Assembly: GCF_033118175.1 (NCBI RefSeq)
Contig: NC_083695.1
Span: forward strand, 31,079,607-31,143,606
Length of the DNA stretch: 64,000 nucleotides
Direction: 5' to 3'
Source of the DNA: Dama dama
Taxonomy: Eukaryota; Chordata; Mammalia; Artiodactyla; Cervidae
Shown: positions 1-9,585 of the stretch, in pieces
How the letters are laid out: each line of letters starts with the position of its first letter
Numbering within the stretch: position 1 is the stretch's first letter
Notes under the pieces: model-generated
Seen by the model: the letters and a program-made list of their open reading frames with translations, nothing else
Databases searched by the model: none
Told to the model about the DNA's origin: nothing
Made by a program: the position numbers and the translations under genes

Positions 1-755
1 TCTAAAACACTATCTCACCCATAAGAAGTGCTGAACAGAAGTCAAGTATGGAATGAAGGAGATCTTTACCAAGTGCAGGATGCTAAGGAAACAAAACAAC
101 ACAAGGAGCAACACCCAGAGAAGCTCCTGCACTAACCCTGGGAGTGTTCTGGGAACATCGAGTTGGGACCATGGCTACAGTGTGGGGAAAGATGTGGGAG
201 CGGCCACAGAAAGCACATCAGAAAGGTTTGGTTGGAGCCAGGCACTGAAAGGAGAAGGCAATGGCACCCCACTCCAGTACTCTCGCCTGAAAAATCCCAT
301 GGACGGAGGAGCCTGGGGGGCTGCAGTCCATGGGGTCGCTAAGAGTCGGACATGACTGAGCGACTTCACTTTCACGCACTGGAGAAGGAAATGGCAACCC
401 ACTCCATTGTTCTTGCCTGGAGAATCCCAGCGATGGGGGAGCCTGGTAGGCTGCCGTCTATGGGGTCGCACAGAGTTGGACACGACTGAAGTGACTTAGC
501 AGCAGCAGGCACTGAAAAATGACCTTGAATGGTGTGCTAAAAACACAGACTTGATCCCATGTGCACTAGGGAGTATAACTCAGGAAAGAAACATGTGACA
601 ATGAGGGTGCTGCATTAGTTGAGGGGAATGCTGTAAACTAATGGACTCAAACGCAAGCAACCTCAGAAACCAAGCGGGGAACCACAGGCGTGTGTGCTGT
701 GTAGGCCGTGACAATGTGGAGTGGCGGGGCATCATAAACCAATGGCACCAGGTAC
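1..755. other. PSAP intron 9 (partial): SINE and unique sequence
   Basis: No exon is found between the left edge and exon 9. The stretch holds a dimeric Bov-A2 SINE at 251-505 and otherwise sequence I do not recognise. Confidence 0.8.
251..505 (+). mobile_element. Bov-A2 SINE (dimer) with 12-bp target-site duplication
   Basis: Two successive Bov-A monomers can be seen, each running from GGAGAAGG(A/C)AATGGCA-like sequence to GACATGACTGAG or GACACGACTGAA. The exact 12-mer CAGGCACTGAAA flanks the element at 239-250 and 506-517, which fixes its ends and shows retroposition. It lies 250 bases past the exon 9 donor. Confidence 0.92.
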
Positions 756-887
756 CTTGATGGGCTCCACCAGCTCCAGGGCAGGGATGACGTTCTCCGA
801 GACCACCTCAGCAGGGACCAGGGTCTTCATGGGCATCTCCTTCACCTCGTCACAGAAGCCGACCAGCACACAGATCTCCTTGGGTTG
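756..887 (-). CDS. PSAP: PSAP exon 9: end of saposin B and start of B-C linker
   Basis: 132 bases, 44 codons, residues 264-307 if exon 8 is included. The acceptor is CTTTTCAG before 887 and the donor GTACCTGG follows 756. Cys269 and Cys275 complete the six cysteines of saposin B (199, 202, 231, 242, 269, 275). The rest is the linker leading to saposin C, rich in Val, Pro and Glu and ending VEPIK. This is the last exon in the window. The donor has +4 C and +5 C instead of the usual A and G, so it is a weaker site than the others. Confidence 0.96.
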
Positions 888-2648
888 CTGAAAAGAGCAC
901 AGAAGCAGCTGTTAGGAAGCAGGCACGCACTCCCCACACACACTGGCCCACGCTCTACACACAAAGGTCAGGGTGCCGGAGGAACATCCTAGACCCAGCG
1001 TCAAAGCTTGGTCAGGCAAAGGCTCATTCAATCTAAGGGGCTGGTGCAAATACAGATGAACCAAGGAGGCCATGCAAAGCTTTGAAGGGAGATCAGCACC
1101 CAATGTCACTCCAGCCAGGGAGCACCCAGGGAAGCACGACTCCCGGCACCTTTCACCAGCAAGCAAACCCTCTCCAGGGCCACCTGGTCTGTTCTAGCAC
1201 CTGTTTTCCCATTGAGCTGGCTCGCTCTCAGGCGGAAGTAAGCTATATGTTCTTTCCGGAGGAAGAACCAGCATGCCCATGACCTAACAAAGCCCCAAGT
1301 GATACAAATAAACCATACCGGATCTTTCAGTGGCAGGACCATTAAAATGATGCATTAAGGGGAAACACTGACTTTATTTATAAAATCACAGTCTGTGTTC
1401 AAAATGGCACACACACAGCACACACCAAAGCCCAGTTTCCCCAAGTGATGAACCTGTTCGAGTCAGAAGATCCGCAGATTGATCCCCTTCCCCTCCAGAC
1501 ACCAAACCGCAGAGAACTAGAGTTTGGACAACACCTTGACCATTTCACTATGAAGGTGGCCAAGAGCAAGTGAAGTATACATGCTGGGTATACTTTGTAA
1601 ACAAATGCACTCAGCAACTCGCTCTGGCCTGATGGCATCTGCCTCCCGCCACCAAACCATAAAGCAGCGAGAAGAAGATTGTAGAAACAAGCCCTGTTAA
1701 TGGGAGACAGCGAGCCCACTGCCACAGCTCATGGTATCCTATCTCTGACAGGCTTTAAGAATGGGGGGGGAAATGAGAAAAGGGTTGGAGACAGAGCAAG
1801 CTTTTTAGAAAAAAGACCAAGATCAGGAGCTGTGGCTGCTTTGTCTCTGACCAGTTTTGCTATACTAACTCCTTGAGGAGGCCTAGGTGAAAATTCAGAT
1901 ATTTCAACCAAGGTGCTCTCCCATTAGACTCCATAATACCTTTGAAAATCTTGAATTCTAGAACTAGATGAGGGCAGTGCTCAGTACAACCCTGAAAGGG
2001 CGCTGGTTCAGTAAGTCCAGTCGGGGGGCTCGGTCCCCAGGTTTTGCCACCAGTGGCCTTGCTCTCGAGCTGTCTCATGTGGCTCCAGAACCCAAAGGAC
2101 CCCATCACCCGGAGGGGCAGAAGCTATAATCAAGAGACTGTTTCCAATTCTCTGGATCCAACAGACAGGGGAACAGTCTGCTCGCTATTTGCAAATGACC
2201 CACTCATGCAGCAGAAGCATTTCTGGGCTGATGGAAAACATGCCTGTAACATGCAACGCTCTCCTGAGTCCTGACAGAAACAAGGTGTCCCCCTGGGGTC
2301 AGGCCTGCACTGCGGAGAGCAGTGACCGCAGGCCGCCCATGGTTCCCACCCACTGGTGGCCTGCGCGTGGCCGGCTCCTCCCTGATTCTGACCAGAGCAA
2401 AGGCTCTGCAGGCTTCTTTTTCTGGCCCCCCGGAGGGGAAATGAAACCCCTGACCCCTCCAGTGCTGAATCACACAGGAGAGATGTAGACTCTCCCCCTG
2501 CAGCCGATTTATTAACAGAGAGAGGGAGCCTACCTGTCACAATCATTCCTTGTATCTGTCAGAGCTGATTATGCCATACAAAAAAAGATGAGCAAAATAA
2601 CTACAAGAAGCAGCAAACCACTACTACAAGCAAATTCCCATCACATAC
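888..2648. other. PSAP intron 8 (1.76 kb)
   Basis: Lies between the 9-bp exon 8 and exon 9. No clear young repeat is visible. The short open frames here lack splice or similarity support. Confidence 0.75.
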
Positions 2649-2657
2649 CTGATCCTG
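2649..2657 (-). CDS. PSAP: PSAP exon 8: 9-bp alternative microexon (Gln-Asp-Gln)
   Basis: On the minus strand the sequence reads a T-rich tract, then TTCAACAG, the nine bases CAGGATCAG, and the donor GTATGTGA. This matches the known alternatively spliced prosaposin exon that adds Gln-Asp-Gln within saposin B; in other mammals 0, 6 or 9 bases are included. The acceptor here is a tandem NAGNAG (AACAGCAG), so splicing at the second AG would give the six-base Asp-Gln form. It lies between exons 7 and 9 as expected. Inclusion changes saposin B near the lipid-binding site and has been linked to tissue-specific secretion and substrate preference. It is too short for gene finders. Confidence 0.92.
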
Positions 2658-5043
2658 CTGTTGAACAAAAAAAAACAGGAAATCGGAGATGAAAATAAGA
2701 GAAAGGAAAGGACACAACAGTTAAGAAAAAATTAAAACAACAATAATCAAGCAGTTAACTAGGTGTAAAAACATCTGTCACCAGAAGTTTAGGGGAAATG
2801 CCCTTTCAGGCATCTTATCAACAACCTACCTTGCTCCTACTACTGCCTGCATATGGGGGCCTGAAAGCTGCCCTCCCTTCAAGAGTCAGACCACGCTGTC
2901 CAGCCTGTCTGCGCACCGTTCCCTTGCCCCTGACACGGAGTCAGAACCCTGAGCGGCAAGTCCCCGGAGAGCACCAGTTATGAAGGGCTCTTCTCACTCA
3001 GAAGCCAAGCCCACCTCGCCTGCAAGGCCCTCACCTCAGGCTGGTGATGAGCAGCCAGGAACAAGACACAGGGCTGCTCAAATCAGAGCACTGTCTTAGA
3101 ACATCAAATACACCCGGAGGTGATGGAGGTGAGGGACACCGGAGGTGAGGTCACGGAGCCCTGGCCCAGGTCTCAGGGCAGACTGCCCCCAGGTGGCCAA
3201 ATGCCAGCCTGGAAGGCTGGTCTGCCAATGCAGGCATACCTCATTTTGTTGAGCTTCACAGATTATACAAATTGAAGGTTTGGGACAACCTTGCTTCAAA
3301 AGCAAGTCTATTGACCCCCCCGCGCTGTTACACTTGCTCACTGCGTGTCTGCGTGTCATATTTTGGTAATTCCTGCAGTATTTCAAATTTTTCATCTTAG
3401 TAGTTAGTTAAGGTGATCTGTGTGATCAATAATCTTTACTACTATGACTCACTATGGCTTCAATGATAGTATTTCTTAGGAATAAAGTAGTTTTATTTAA
3501 GGTATATACATTGTTTCTTTAAACCTAATGCTACTGCAGACTTCACAGAGTGTGGTACAAATGTAACTTTCATACGACTGGAAAGCCAAAAAATTCCTTT
3601 GACTCATTTTATAGTTGTATGATTCACTATACTGCAGTGGTCTGAAACTAAACCTGTGGCATCTTCGAGGTAAGCCTGTGTACCAAAAGCCCTGCCCTTT
3701 ATTCAGCAATTCCAGTCTTACTTACCAGTTACCTATCTTGAGGGAAAAAAACAGGGATGTGCATGTCTATCTCTGGGTCTACGGATGTTCATCATACTTT
3801 TTATCCTAAGAGCAACCTGAAAACAACCTTAACACCAGCCATAAGGAATTTTATCTATACAATGGAATATTATGCAGCCATTTAGCAATTGTGCATGCAG
3901 AATATTTAATGACTAAGAAAAGTTTAGACAAAAAATGCAAAAATATGGGTAATTATCCCTATTTCCAAATATGTCTATGCAGCATGATTTTTAAAAATAA
4001 TAAAAGTATTTTGTTAGCTACGATGAAGCATTTAATTAGACCAGGTCACATCAAAGGCTTATTTTTTCCTGCTTTAGCAGCATGTCTTTGTATGCAAAAG
4101 CCCTTTGCCTTTAAGCTATTTTTAGAACAAGGCAGGGTGTTAGTAATATTTCCACAAAAATTCTATTGTGCCTGATGGAACCCCTGAGTGGTCAGATCAG
4201 GGCCAGAGAGTAACTCACTTAGACTTAACAGGCTCTAAGTTCTCAACTACTCAACCCTACTATTATAGTGCAAATATGGGTATTACTATATTCCATTAAA
4301 ACTACTGGGCCATAGCTTTCTGATCCCTGGTTAGAGAACAAACTTAAGAATTGTAGGCCAATCTCAACGTAGTTAGGAAGTTAGCATGACAGAGAGAAAA
4401 GCAGTATTAAATACACCGCCCCCCTCAGCCACTGTGGATTAGATCCCAGGAGGCCAGGGCATCCTAGGGTGCCTTCAGACCACCCTGCTCTGTACAGCTT
4501 CCTGCATGGAGCTAGCTGGCTTCCCTCTACGCAATGGATGTTTTCTACCTCTAATAATGGAGGACCACCCCCAACCACCTGGATGTATCAGAAGCAAGTG
4601 CAGCGGTTACGGGCTCAAGCAGCAGTCACAGCCGACACTGCTGCAGAGCGAGACCAACTATGGGAGGCGGGTTCTGCCCTCTCAGAACTCAGGCTACAAC
4701 AGAGCAACCCTCAGGCCTGGCCGAGCTACAGAGCAGACTATTCCCACGGGTCCCAGAATGAAAGCCAGATACCAGAAATCTGATGGCCGGCTCACAGACA
4801 CAGAGGCAAACAAACTGCCAGCCACCACGGCAGTCCCAAGGGTCGGGCTGCTTCCGCCTTTCCCCAGCCCGGGGAACGCAAGGGGGAGGTACTAAACTGC
4901 AAGTGGTCAAAGAGGGCTCCTTTTGGTTTAATTCAGTACTCAAAGGTAAAAAAGGGAAAATAAACTGTACAATTTTCAAAATCCTAGAAATCACAGCCTG
5001 AGACAAAGAGAAACAATAACAAGGAGCTTCCCCCACGACCTAC
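2658..5043. other. PSAP intron 7 (2.39 kb)
   Basis: Contains a DNA-transposon remnant at 3231-3678 and old L1-3'-like A+T-rich sequence at about 3,690-4,020. The part next to exon 8 is T-rich on the sense strand and gives that microexon a strong polypyrimidine tract. Confidence 0.7.
3231..3678. mobile_element. Tigger-like DNA transposon remnant
   Basis: The left end begins CAGGCATACCTC and the right end finishes GAGGTAAGCCTG, an imperfect terminal inverted repeat. Inside is the familiar ACAAATTGAAGGTTTG stretch found in non-autonomous Tigger-family elements. The exact subfamily is not assigned. Confidence 0.55.
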
Positions 5044-5100
5044 CATATGCATCACCATTTGGATAGCAATTTCCGAATACTGGTTGATGTAGTTCTTGCA
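5044..5100 (-). CDS. PSAP: PSAP exon 7: saposin B helix with fourth cysteine
   Basis: 57 bases, 19 codons, residues 242-260 (CKNYINQYSEIAIQMVMHM). The acceptor is CTCCCCAG before 5100 and the donor GTAGGT follows 5044. It gives Cys242 and the long amphipathic helix that forms part of the lipid-binding cavity of the saposin B dimer. Residue 257 is Val where human has Met. The exon ends just where the alternative nine-base exon 8 inserts or is skipped. Confidence 0.96.
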
Positions 5101-6218
5101 CTGGGGAGACAGAAACAGACTTTTAGTAAAACACTACTACCACAATACACCGACACTCCAGCCTTTCCAACAGTGTCAATAAGCAAATATCAAGGCACGT
5201 TTCCAAGAGCAGAATCATAAATGTCTGTTCTGGGCAGTCTCAATAAGACAAAAAATTGCAAAGTGTTTTGAAAATGTTTTCCAAAGGCCCGTAGAGATGA
5301 GGTCCTTCAATCTCCTTTTATGGCCCTTGCTTTCTCCAAGGTCACACAGCAACTACTCAGGGACAATTTAGGGCAACTGTGAGATACACTGATCAATTTG
5401 AGATTACTTCCCAAATTCATTCACACATTCTTAGACGGGATTATGAAGTTCAAATCTAGTATAATCCAGTTAAGTTATAATGATTTTCATAAATATCTAG
5501 GTATTTCTTGCAGACCCTCTGGTCATGACTGTGAAGTGTCTATGAGAAAATGGAGGGTGATATAACAGCCCTCAGAGAGGTTAGCCTGGGGAAGCCAACT
5601 GACACAGCAAATATACAAAAGCACTTCAATGAGGCTAAAAGAGTTCCAGGTTTAAGTGGACAGAAAGGGACCCTTAGCTTCCAGAGCTCCACCCAGAAAG
5701 GCTGCTCTAGAACCCAGACCCGAGAGTCCAGGTCTAGCAGAGGTTTAGTTTCCTAGTTGTCAGGCATTAAATAGCATTTTGGTTTTAGATGTCAATCTCA
5801 TGAGTGTGGTTAATGTGAACAGGGTCCAAGAAATAAAACCCTTGTGGAGCTAACAGAATTTCTGAGTCCAAAGGACCAACATTCTCCAGAGTTAAAGAAG
5901 GGGTGCCAGGCGAGCCTCCTGCCAGCCAGGGGCCTGAGCTTCCCCCAGGGAACCGCCCTGCTGGTGGCAGGGACAGCCACAGTTAGAATTATGAATATAC
6001 GACAGCCCAACCTTTCAAACCAGGGTTCTACGTGGCTCTCTTCTTGTTCCTCACACACGTGGCAACTGAGAGAAAAGAAGAACAATCTCTTCCTCAGGGC
6101 CCTTAAGTGGAACCTGAAGTGGTACCCCAGAAGTGAACTCTCTTGGCTGTCCCACTTTTGTCTCCAGAGCCCAGCTCCCTGGTCCAGAACATCCTGCAAT
6201 GCAGGAGGCAAAGCTCAC
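5101..6218. other. PSAP intron 6 (1.12 kb)
   Basis: Sequence around 5,290-5,370 (GGTCACACAGCAACTA) looks like an old MIR core. The rest is unassigned. Confidence 0.6.
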
Positions 6219-6362
6219 CATGTCAGACATGCCAGGCCCCAGGCGGTCGCACTCCTCCTTAGCGTGGTCCACCAAGGCCTCGACAAAGGTGGAGTTGGTC
6301 CTCAGAGCTTCCTGGACGTCAGTTACCATTTGAATGCAGTCCTGGCAGACGTTCCCATTAGC
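6219..6362 (-). CDS. PSAP: PSAP exon 6: first half of saposin B
   Basis: 144 bases, 48 codons, residues 194-241. The acceptor is CTGTCTAG before 6362 and the donor GTGAGC follows 6219. Saposin B starts at about Gly196 and this exon carries Cys199, Cys202 and Cys231. Asn216-Ser-Thr is the single conserved N-glycosylation site of saposin B. Saposin B binds sulfatide and presents it to arylsulfatase A, and also serves alpha-galactosidase A. An antisense open frame at 5844-6383 covers the exon but shows no similarity of its own. Confidence 0.97.
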
Positions 6363-6742
6363 CTAGACAGACGGGATGGTTAGGCCATACACCCTCCTTA
6401 AACAGCTCAGGGTATTCAGGTTCCTACATGTTCATACTATAGCACTAGAAATGAGTCCCTAAACAGTTCTTAATATGCTTTTATAGACTCTAAAGTGACT
6501 GAAGTTTAAAATCATGTGGGCATTTATTACAGTGAAACTTAACAGGAAAGGGGGCGTGTTAAACATCCCAGTTCTTCAGAATCTCCGTGGCACAACCATC
6601 CGAAGGGTGGCTGGTGTAACTGTGGAGTCAGGTGAAGGAATGAGGCCCCAGTTTCAGAACTGTACACTGCCCCTTCTGTGTCTCAGCTCTGGTTCCACCC
6701 CAACCCCAAACGGGGCCTGGGCAGCCTGGCCCATCGCCTCAC

Positions 6743-6946
6743 CTTCTTGGGCTGCGGCGTGCTGTGGGAGCCGTCCTGAGGGTAGAGGAGGAGGGGGATG
6801 TTGGCCATGAAGGGAGCCACCACCTCAGCCATATCCAGCTCCGGGATCTGATTGGACTCGAGCTGTTTCTGGTGATTCAGCTCCGCCAGGTGCTTCTGAA
6901 GAGACTCGCAGAGGTTGAGAGCAGAGCACACCTCCCCGGGATGGCT
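6743..6946 (-). CDS. PSAP: PSAP exon 5: end of saposin A and A-B linker
   Basis: 204 bases, 68 codons, residues 126-193. The acceptor is CCCCCCAG before 6946 and the donor GTGAGG follows 6743. Cys132 and Cys138 complete the six-cysteine set of saposin A. The rest is the charged linker to saposin B (QKQLESNQIPELDMAEVVAP and on to a proline-rich end), which is cut out during maturation. The exon ends with two lysine codons (AAG AAG). Human prosaposin has a single lysine there, so everything downstream is shifted by one residue: the saposin B glycosylation site is Asn216 here and Asn215 in human. Confidence 0.96.
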
Positions 6947-7599
6947 CTGGGGGGAAAGAGGCCCAAATGGAAACCCTTGCCCCAGAAGGAAACAACAGAC
7001 CACCTGGCACCTCAGAATTCTCCCTTTCCATATCTCCTGGCTTGACTCACGTGCCCATGTCCAGGTCACAGGCAACTCACACTAAACCACCCAGCCCTCC
7101 GCAGCTCCATTTTAACAAATGGTTCTACCACCAGCCTCCCAGAGGCACCCGCCACAAACCTGGAAGGCATGACTAACTCTTCCATTGCCTGCAGTCCCGT
7201 CCACCAGCAAGTCTAGTCTGTTTATCCTCTAAGACAATGTGCAGCTCTCCGCCTCCCCTACCCCCCTCACATCTCATACCTGACTGTCCCGCCAGCTTCC
7301 CCTCTTGCAACTCCCCATTGGTGAGACCCAGACCAACCCCCCTGAACAAGGATCCTGTCACTTCTCCCGTGAACCCCTCCCAGGGCTCCCTGCAGCACTG
7401 GCAATGCTGAAACATGGCCTGAGGTCTTGTGGTGACCCCTGCTTCCACACCAAAACTGTGGTCCCCACCCAGGACACCCCTGCCCTACTAGAGGTTTTTA
7501 GAGTCTTTCTAAATTCATGAACTTGGCTCCTTGTTCCTTGGGGAAAACCCAACCTATGACATGTGGTTTATGCATAATAGATACTTATTGAATGAAAGT

Positions 7600-7728
7600 C
7601 AAAGGGAGGTGGGAGGGGGGTTCAGATGGGGAACACATGTAAATCCATGGCTGATTCATGTCAAAAACCACTACAATACTGTAAAGTAATTAGCCTCCAA
7701 CTAATAAAAAATAAAGGAAAAAAAAAAG
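7600..7728 (+). mobile_element. Ruminant L1 3' end fragment
   Basis: The sequence GAACACATGTAAATCCATGG, then CAATACTGTAAAGTAATTAGCCTCCAACTAATAAAA and an A-rich tail, is the typical end of ruminant L1. The same piece occurs inverted at 45,074-45,332. Confidence 0.75.
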
Positions 7729-7924
7729 AAAGTTGAGCATCCTTATGGCTGACATGGTTGACATCAAACCAACACCTATAACTGTATACCAACTTACATT
7801 CCCTCAATAATTCTATGAGTTCCCATATTTCCTATACCCTCCTCAACCCTTGAACATTACAAGCTGAGCGGTCTGCTGTGCCAAAGCCATTCTGGATGTT
7901 AAAACTGTAGAAAAGATCTGTTGA

Positions 7925-8065
7925 CAAAATCCCAATCTATCAATGAACTCTCCATCATGGTCACTGTAATCTGATCTGGAACCTCCCCTGGCTCCAAAAT
8001 CCCAATCTATCAATGAACTCTCCATCATGGTCACTGTAATCTGATCTGGAACCTCCCCTGGCTCC
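7925..8065. repeat. 70-bp tandem duplication, two near-identical copies
   Basis: Copy 1 runs 7925-7994 and copy 2 runs 7995-8064, plus one base. I see no difference between the copies. The array ends 40 bases downstream of the exon 4 donor in the sense direction. It does not resemble a known interspersed repeat. Confidence 0.9.
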
Positions 8066-8105
8066 AGAGGTGCCCTAAAAAAAGAGGCTCTTCTCCATCA
8101 CATAC

Positions 8106-8231
8106 CATCTGTCCTTTAATCATGTCCAGGATGACTGGGAGGTATGAGTCGACAATCTCCTTGCAGGAGGCAGACATATTCGGCTTAGGCAGCCAGTCAC
8201 AGGTCCTCTCCAAGTACATGAGGATCTCTTG
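8106..8231 (-). CDS. PSAP: PSAP exon 4: middle of saposin A
   Basis: 126 bases, 42 codons, residues 84-125. The acceptor is CTCTCTAG before 8231 and the donor GTATGTG follows 8106. It carries Cys94 and Cys106, a second N-glycosylation site at Asn101-Met-Ser, and the amphipathic helices typical of the saposin fold (CDWLPKPNMSASCKEIVD, then a hydrophobic stretch to Met125). Residue 92 is Arg where I recall Lys in cattle, a conservative change. A 70-bp tandem duplication lies 40 bases into the following intron. Confidence 0.97.
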
Positions 8232-8789
8232 CTAGAGAGGACAGAGGCAAGAGTCAGACCAGAATGGACTTCTTCTCCGCCAACGGGCTGAATGCAAGAG
8301 GCCCTCCAGCTCCAGCGGCCCTCAGGGAAGAGGCCAGGGGAGAGGGATAGTGAGGAGCCGTGGCTGTTAGACCAGTGAGGCAGAGAGCAGACGCGAGCAC
8401 TATTCAAAACAGAGATACTCAAACCTGCAGTCTCACAGGCACAGGGAACTCTGAGCAGAAATCACCAAAAATGAACCTAAAGGTTAACAGCATGTGATAC
8501 AAAACCCCAGTTAACCATGGGCATTTAATGCTGAGCTCAGCAGTCAGCAAACTAGCACCCATGGCTTGTTTCTGTGTAGCCTGTGGCCAAGAATGGTTCT
8601 TACATTTCTAAAGGACAGGGATGGGGGGATTGCATGACAGAAACAGTCTGTGGCCCGTGGGACAATTACTTCCCACCTGGGCCTGGACCATTCCTAGTTG
8701 GACCCCGAGAATCACAGCTCTGTGAGGAACCGATGCACGGCCGCAGAGCCGCCACTCACACATGGTCACACACACTGGTGGCAGCTCAC

Positions 8790-8864
8790 CTCGGTGGCGT
8801 TGTCTTTCAACATGTTACCAGCTGCAGTGATGACATCTTTGCATATGTCGCAGGGAAGGGATTT
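8790..8864 (-). CDS. PSAP: PSAP exon 3: start of saposin A
   Basis: 75 bases, 25 codons, residues 59-83. The acceptor is CTCTTAG before 8864 and the donor GTGAGC follows 8790. Saposin A begins at Ser60 (SLPCDIC). Cys63 and Cys66 are the first two of its six disulfide cysteines, and Asn80-Ala-Thr is an N-glycosylation site at the position used in other mammals. Saposin A assists galactosylceramidase in degrading galactosylceramide in the lysosome. The exon is symmetric, phase 0 at both ends. Confidence 0.97.
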
Positions 8865-9208
8865 CTAAGAGGAAAGAACACAAGAGAGATCTGCATCTGT
8901 AGGACAAAACTCACATCACACACGGGTGAAAACCTCTGCGGCCTTTTTTCTCACTCCACCTAGCCAGGGCCACCTCTGACATGCCGGCACATGCCAGTCC
9001 GCCAACCTAGGTGAGAAGCACTGGACACCGCAGGGGAGGATCAGAAGTGACCGACCACACCACTCTCTGCTTCCGTGGGCCGGAAATCCTCCTCCTGCAC
9101 CCTCTACCCCTGAGCACCTTGCACAGTGCATCTGGAACCAGCCACATTTTGTATTCCTGCTCACGACACATCTGCGAGGAAACTGAGGCTCAAAATACAT
9201 CAGCTGAA

Positions 9209-9379
9209 GGGGCTTCCCTGGTGGTCCAGTGGCTAAGACTCCATGCTCCCAAAGCAGGGGGGCCTGGGTTTGATCCCTGGTCAGGGCACTACATCCCACA
9301 TGCCACAACCAAAGAGCTTGCATGCGTCCACTGAAGATCCTGCTTGCTGCGACTAAGACCAGGTACAGCCAAAGTAAAT
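9209..9379 (+). mobile_element. CHR-2 type tRNA-derived SINE
   Basis: Begins GGCTTCCCTGGTGGTCCAGTGG (A-box region), has a B-box-like GGTTTGATCCCTGG, and ends in the A-rich CAGCCAAAGTAAAT tail. A Bov-tA interrupts that tail. Confidence 0.85.
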
Positions 9380-9585
9380 GAAGTGAAAGGCACTCAACTG
9401 CGTCCGACTCTTTGCGACCGCATGGACTATACAGTCCCTGGAACTCGTCAGGCCAGAATACTGGAGTGGGTAGCCGTTCCCTTCTCCAGGGGATCTTCCC
9501 AACCCAGGGATCGAACCCAATCTCCTGCACTGGTCTCCTGCATTGCAGGCGGATTCTTTTACCAGCTGATCCATGAGGGAAGCCT
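9380..9585 (-). mobile_element. Bov-tA SINE inserted in the CHR-2 tail
   Basis: The minus strand reads the Bov-tA consensus from the tRNA-like part, with GGTTCGATCC-like B box, to GAGTCGGACGCAG. It is flanked by AAGTAAAT at 9372-9379 and 9586-9593, an 8-bp duplication taken from the host SINE tail. Confidence 0.85.

Larger units (their letters stand above)
6947..8105. other. PSAP intron 4 (1.16 kb)
   Basis: Holds an L1 3' fragment at about 7600-7728 and a 70-bp tandem duplication at 7925-8065. Intron 5 (6363-6742, 380 bases) shows nothing notable, and intron 3 (8232-8789) appears to be unique sequence. Confidence 0.75.

Noticed and set aside
1..755. Further PSAP exons (saposin C) before exon 9
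   Set aside because: No frame in this part resembles saposin C; the only frames at 53-355 and 175-483 are Bov-A2 SINE sequence.
9209..9260. tRNA-like A and B boxes in many CHR-2 and Bov-tA copies
   Set aside because: These belong to tRNA-derived SINEs; no copy shows a complete cloverleaf, so none is called as a tRNA gene.
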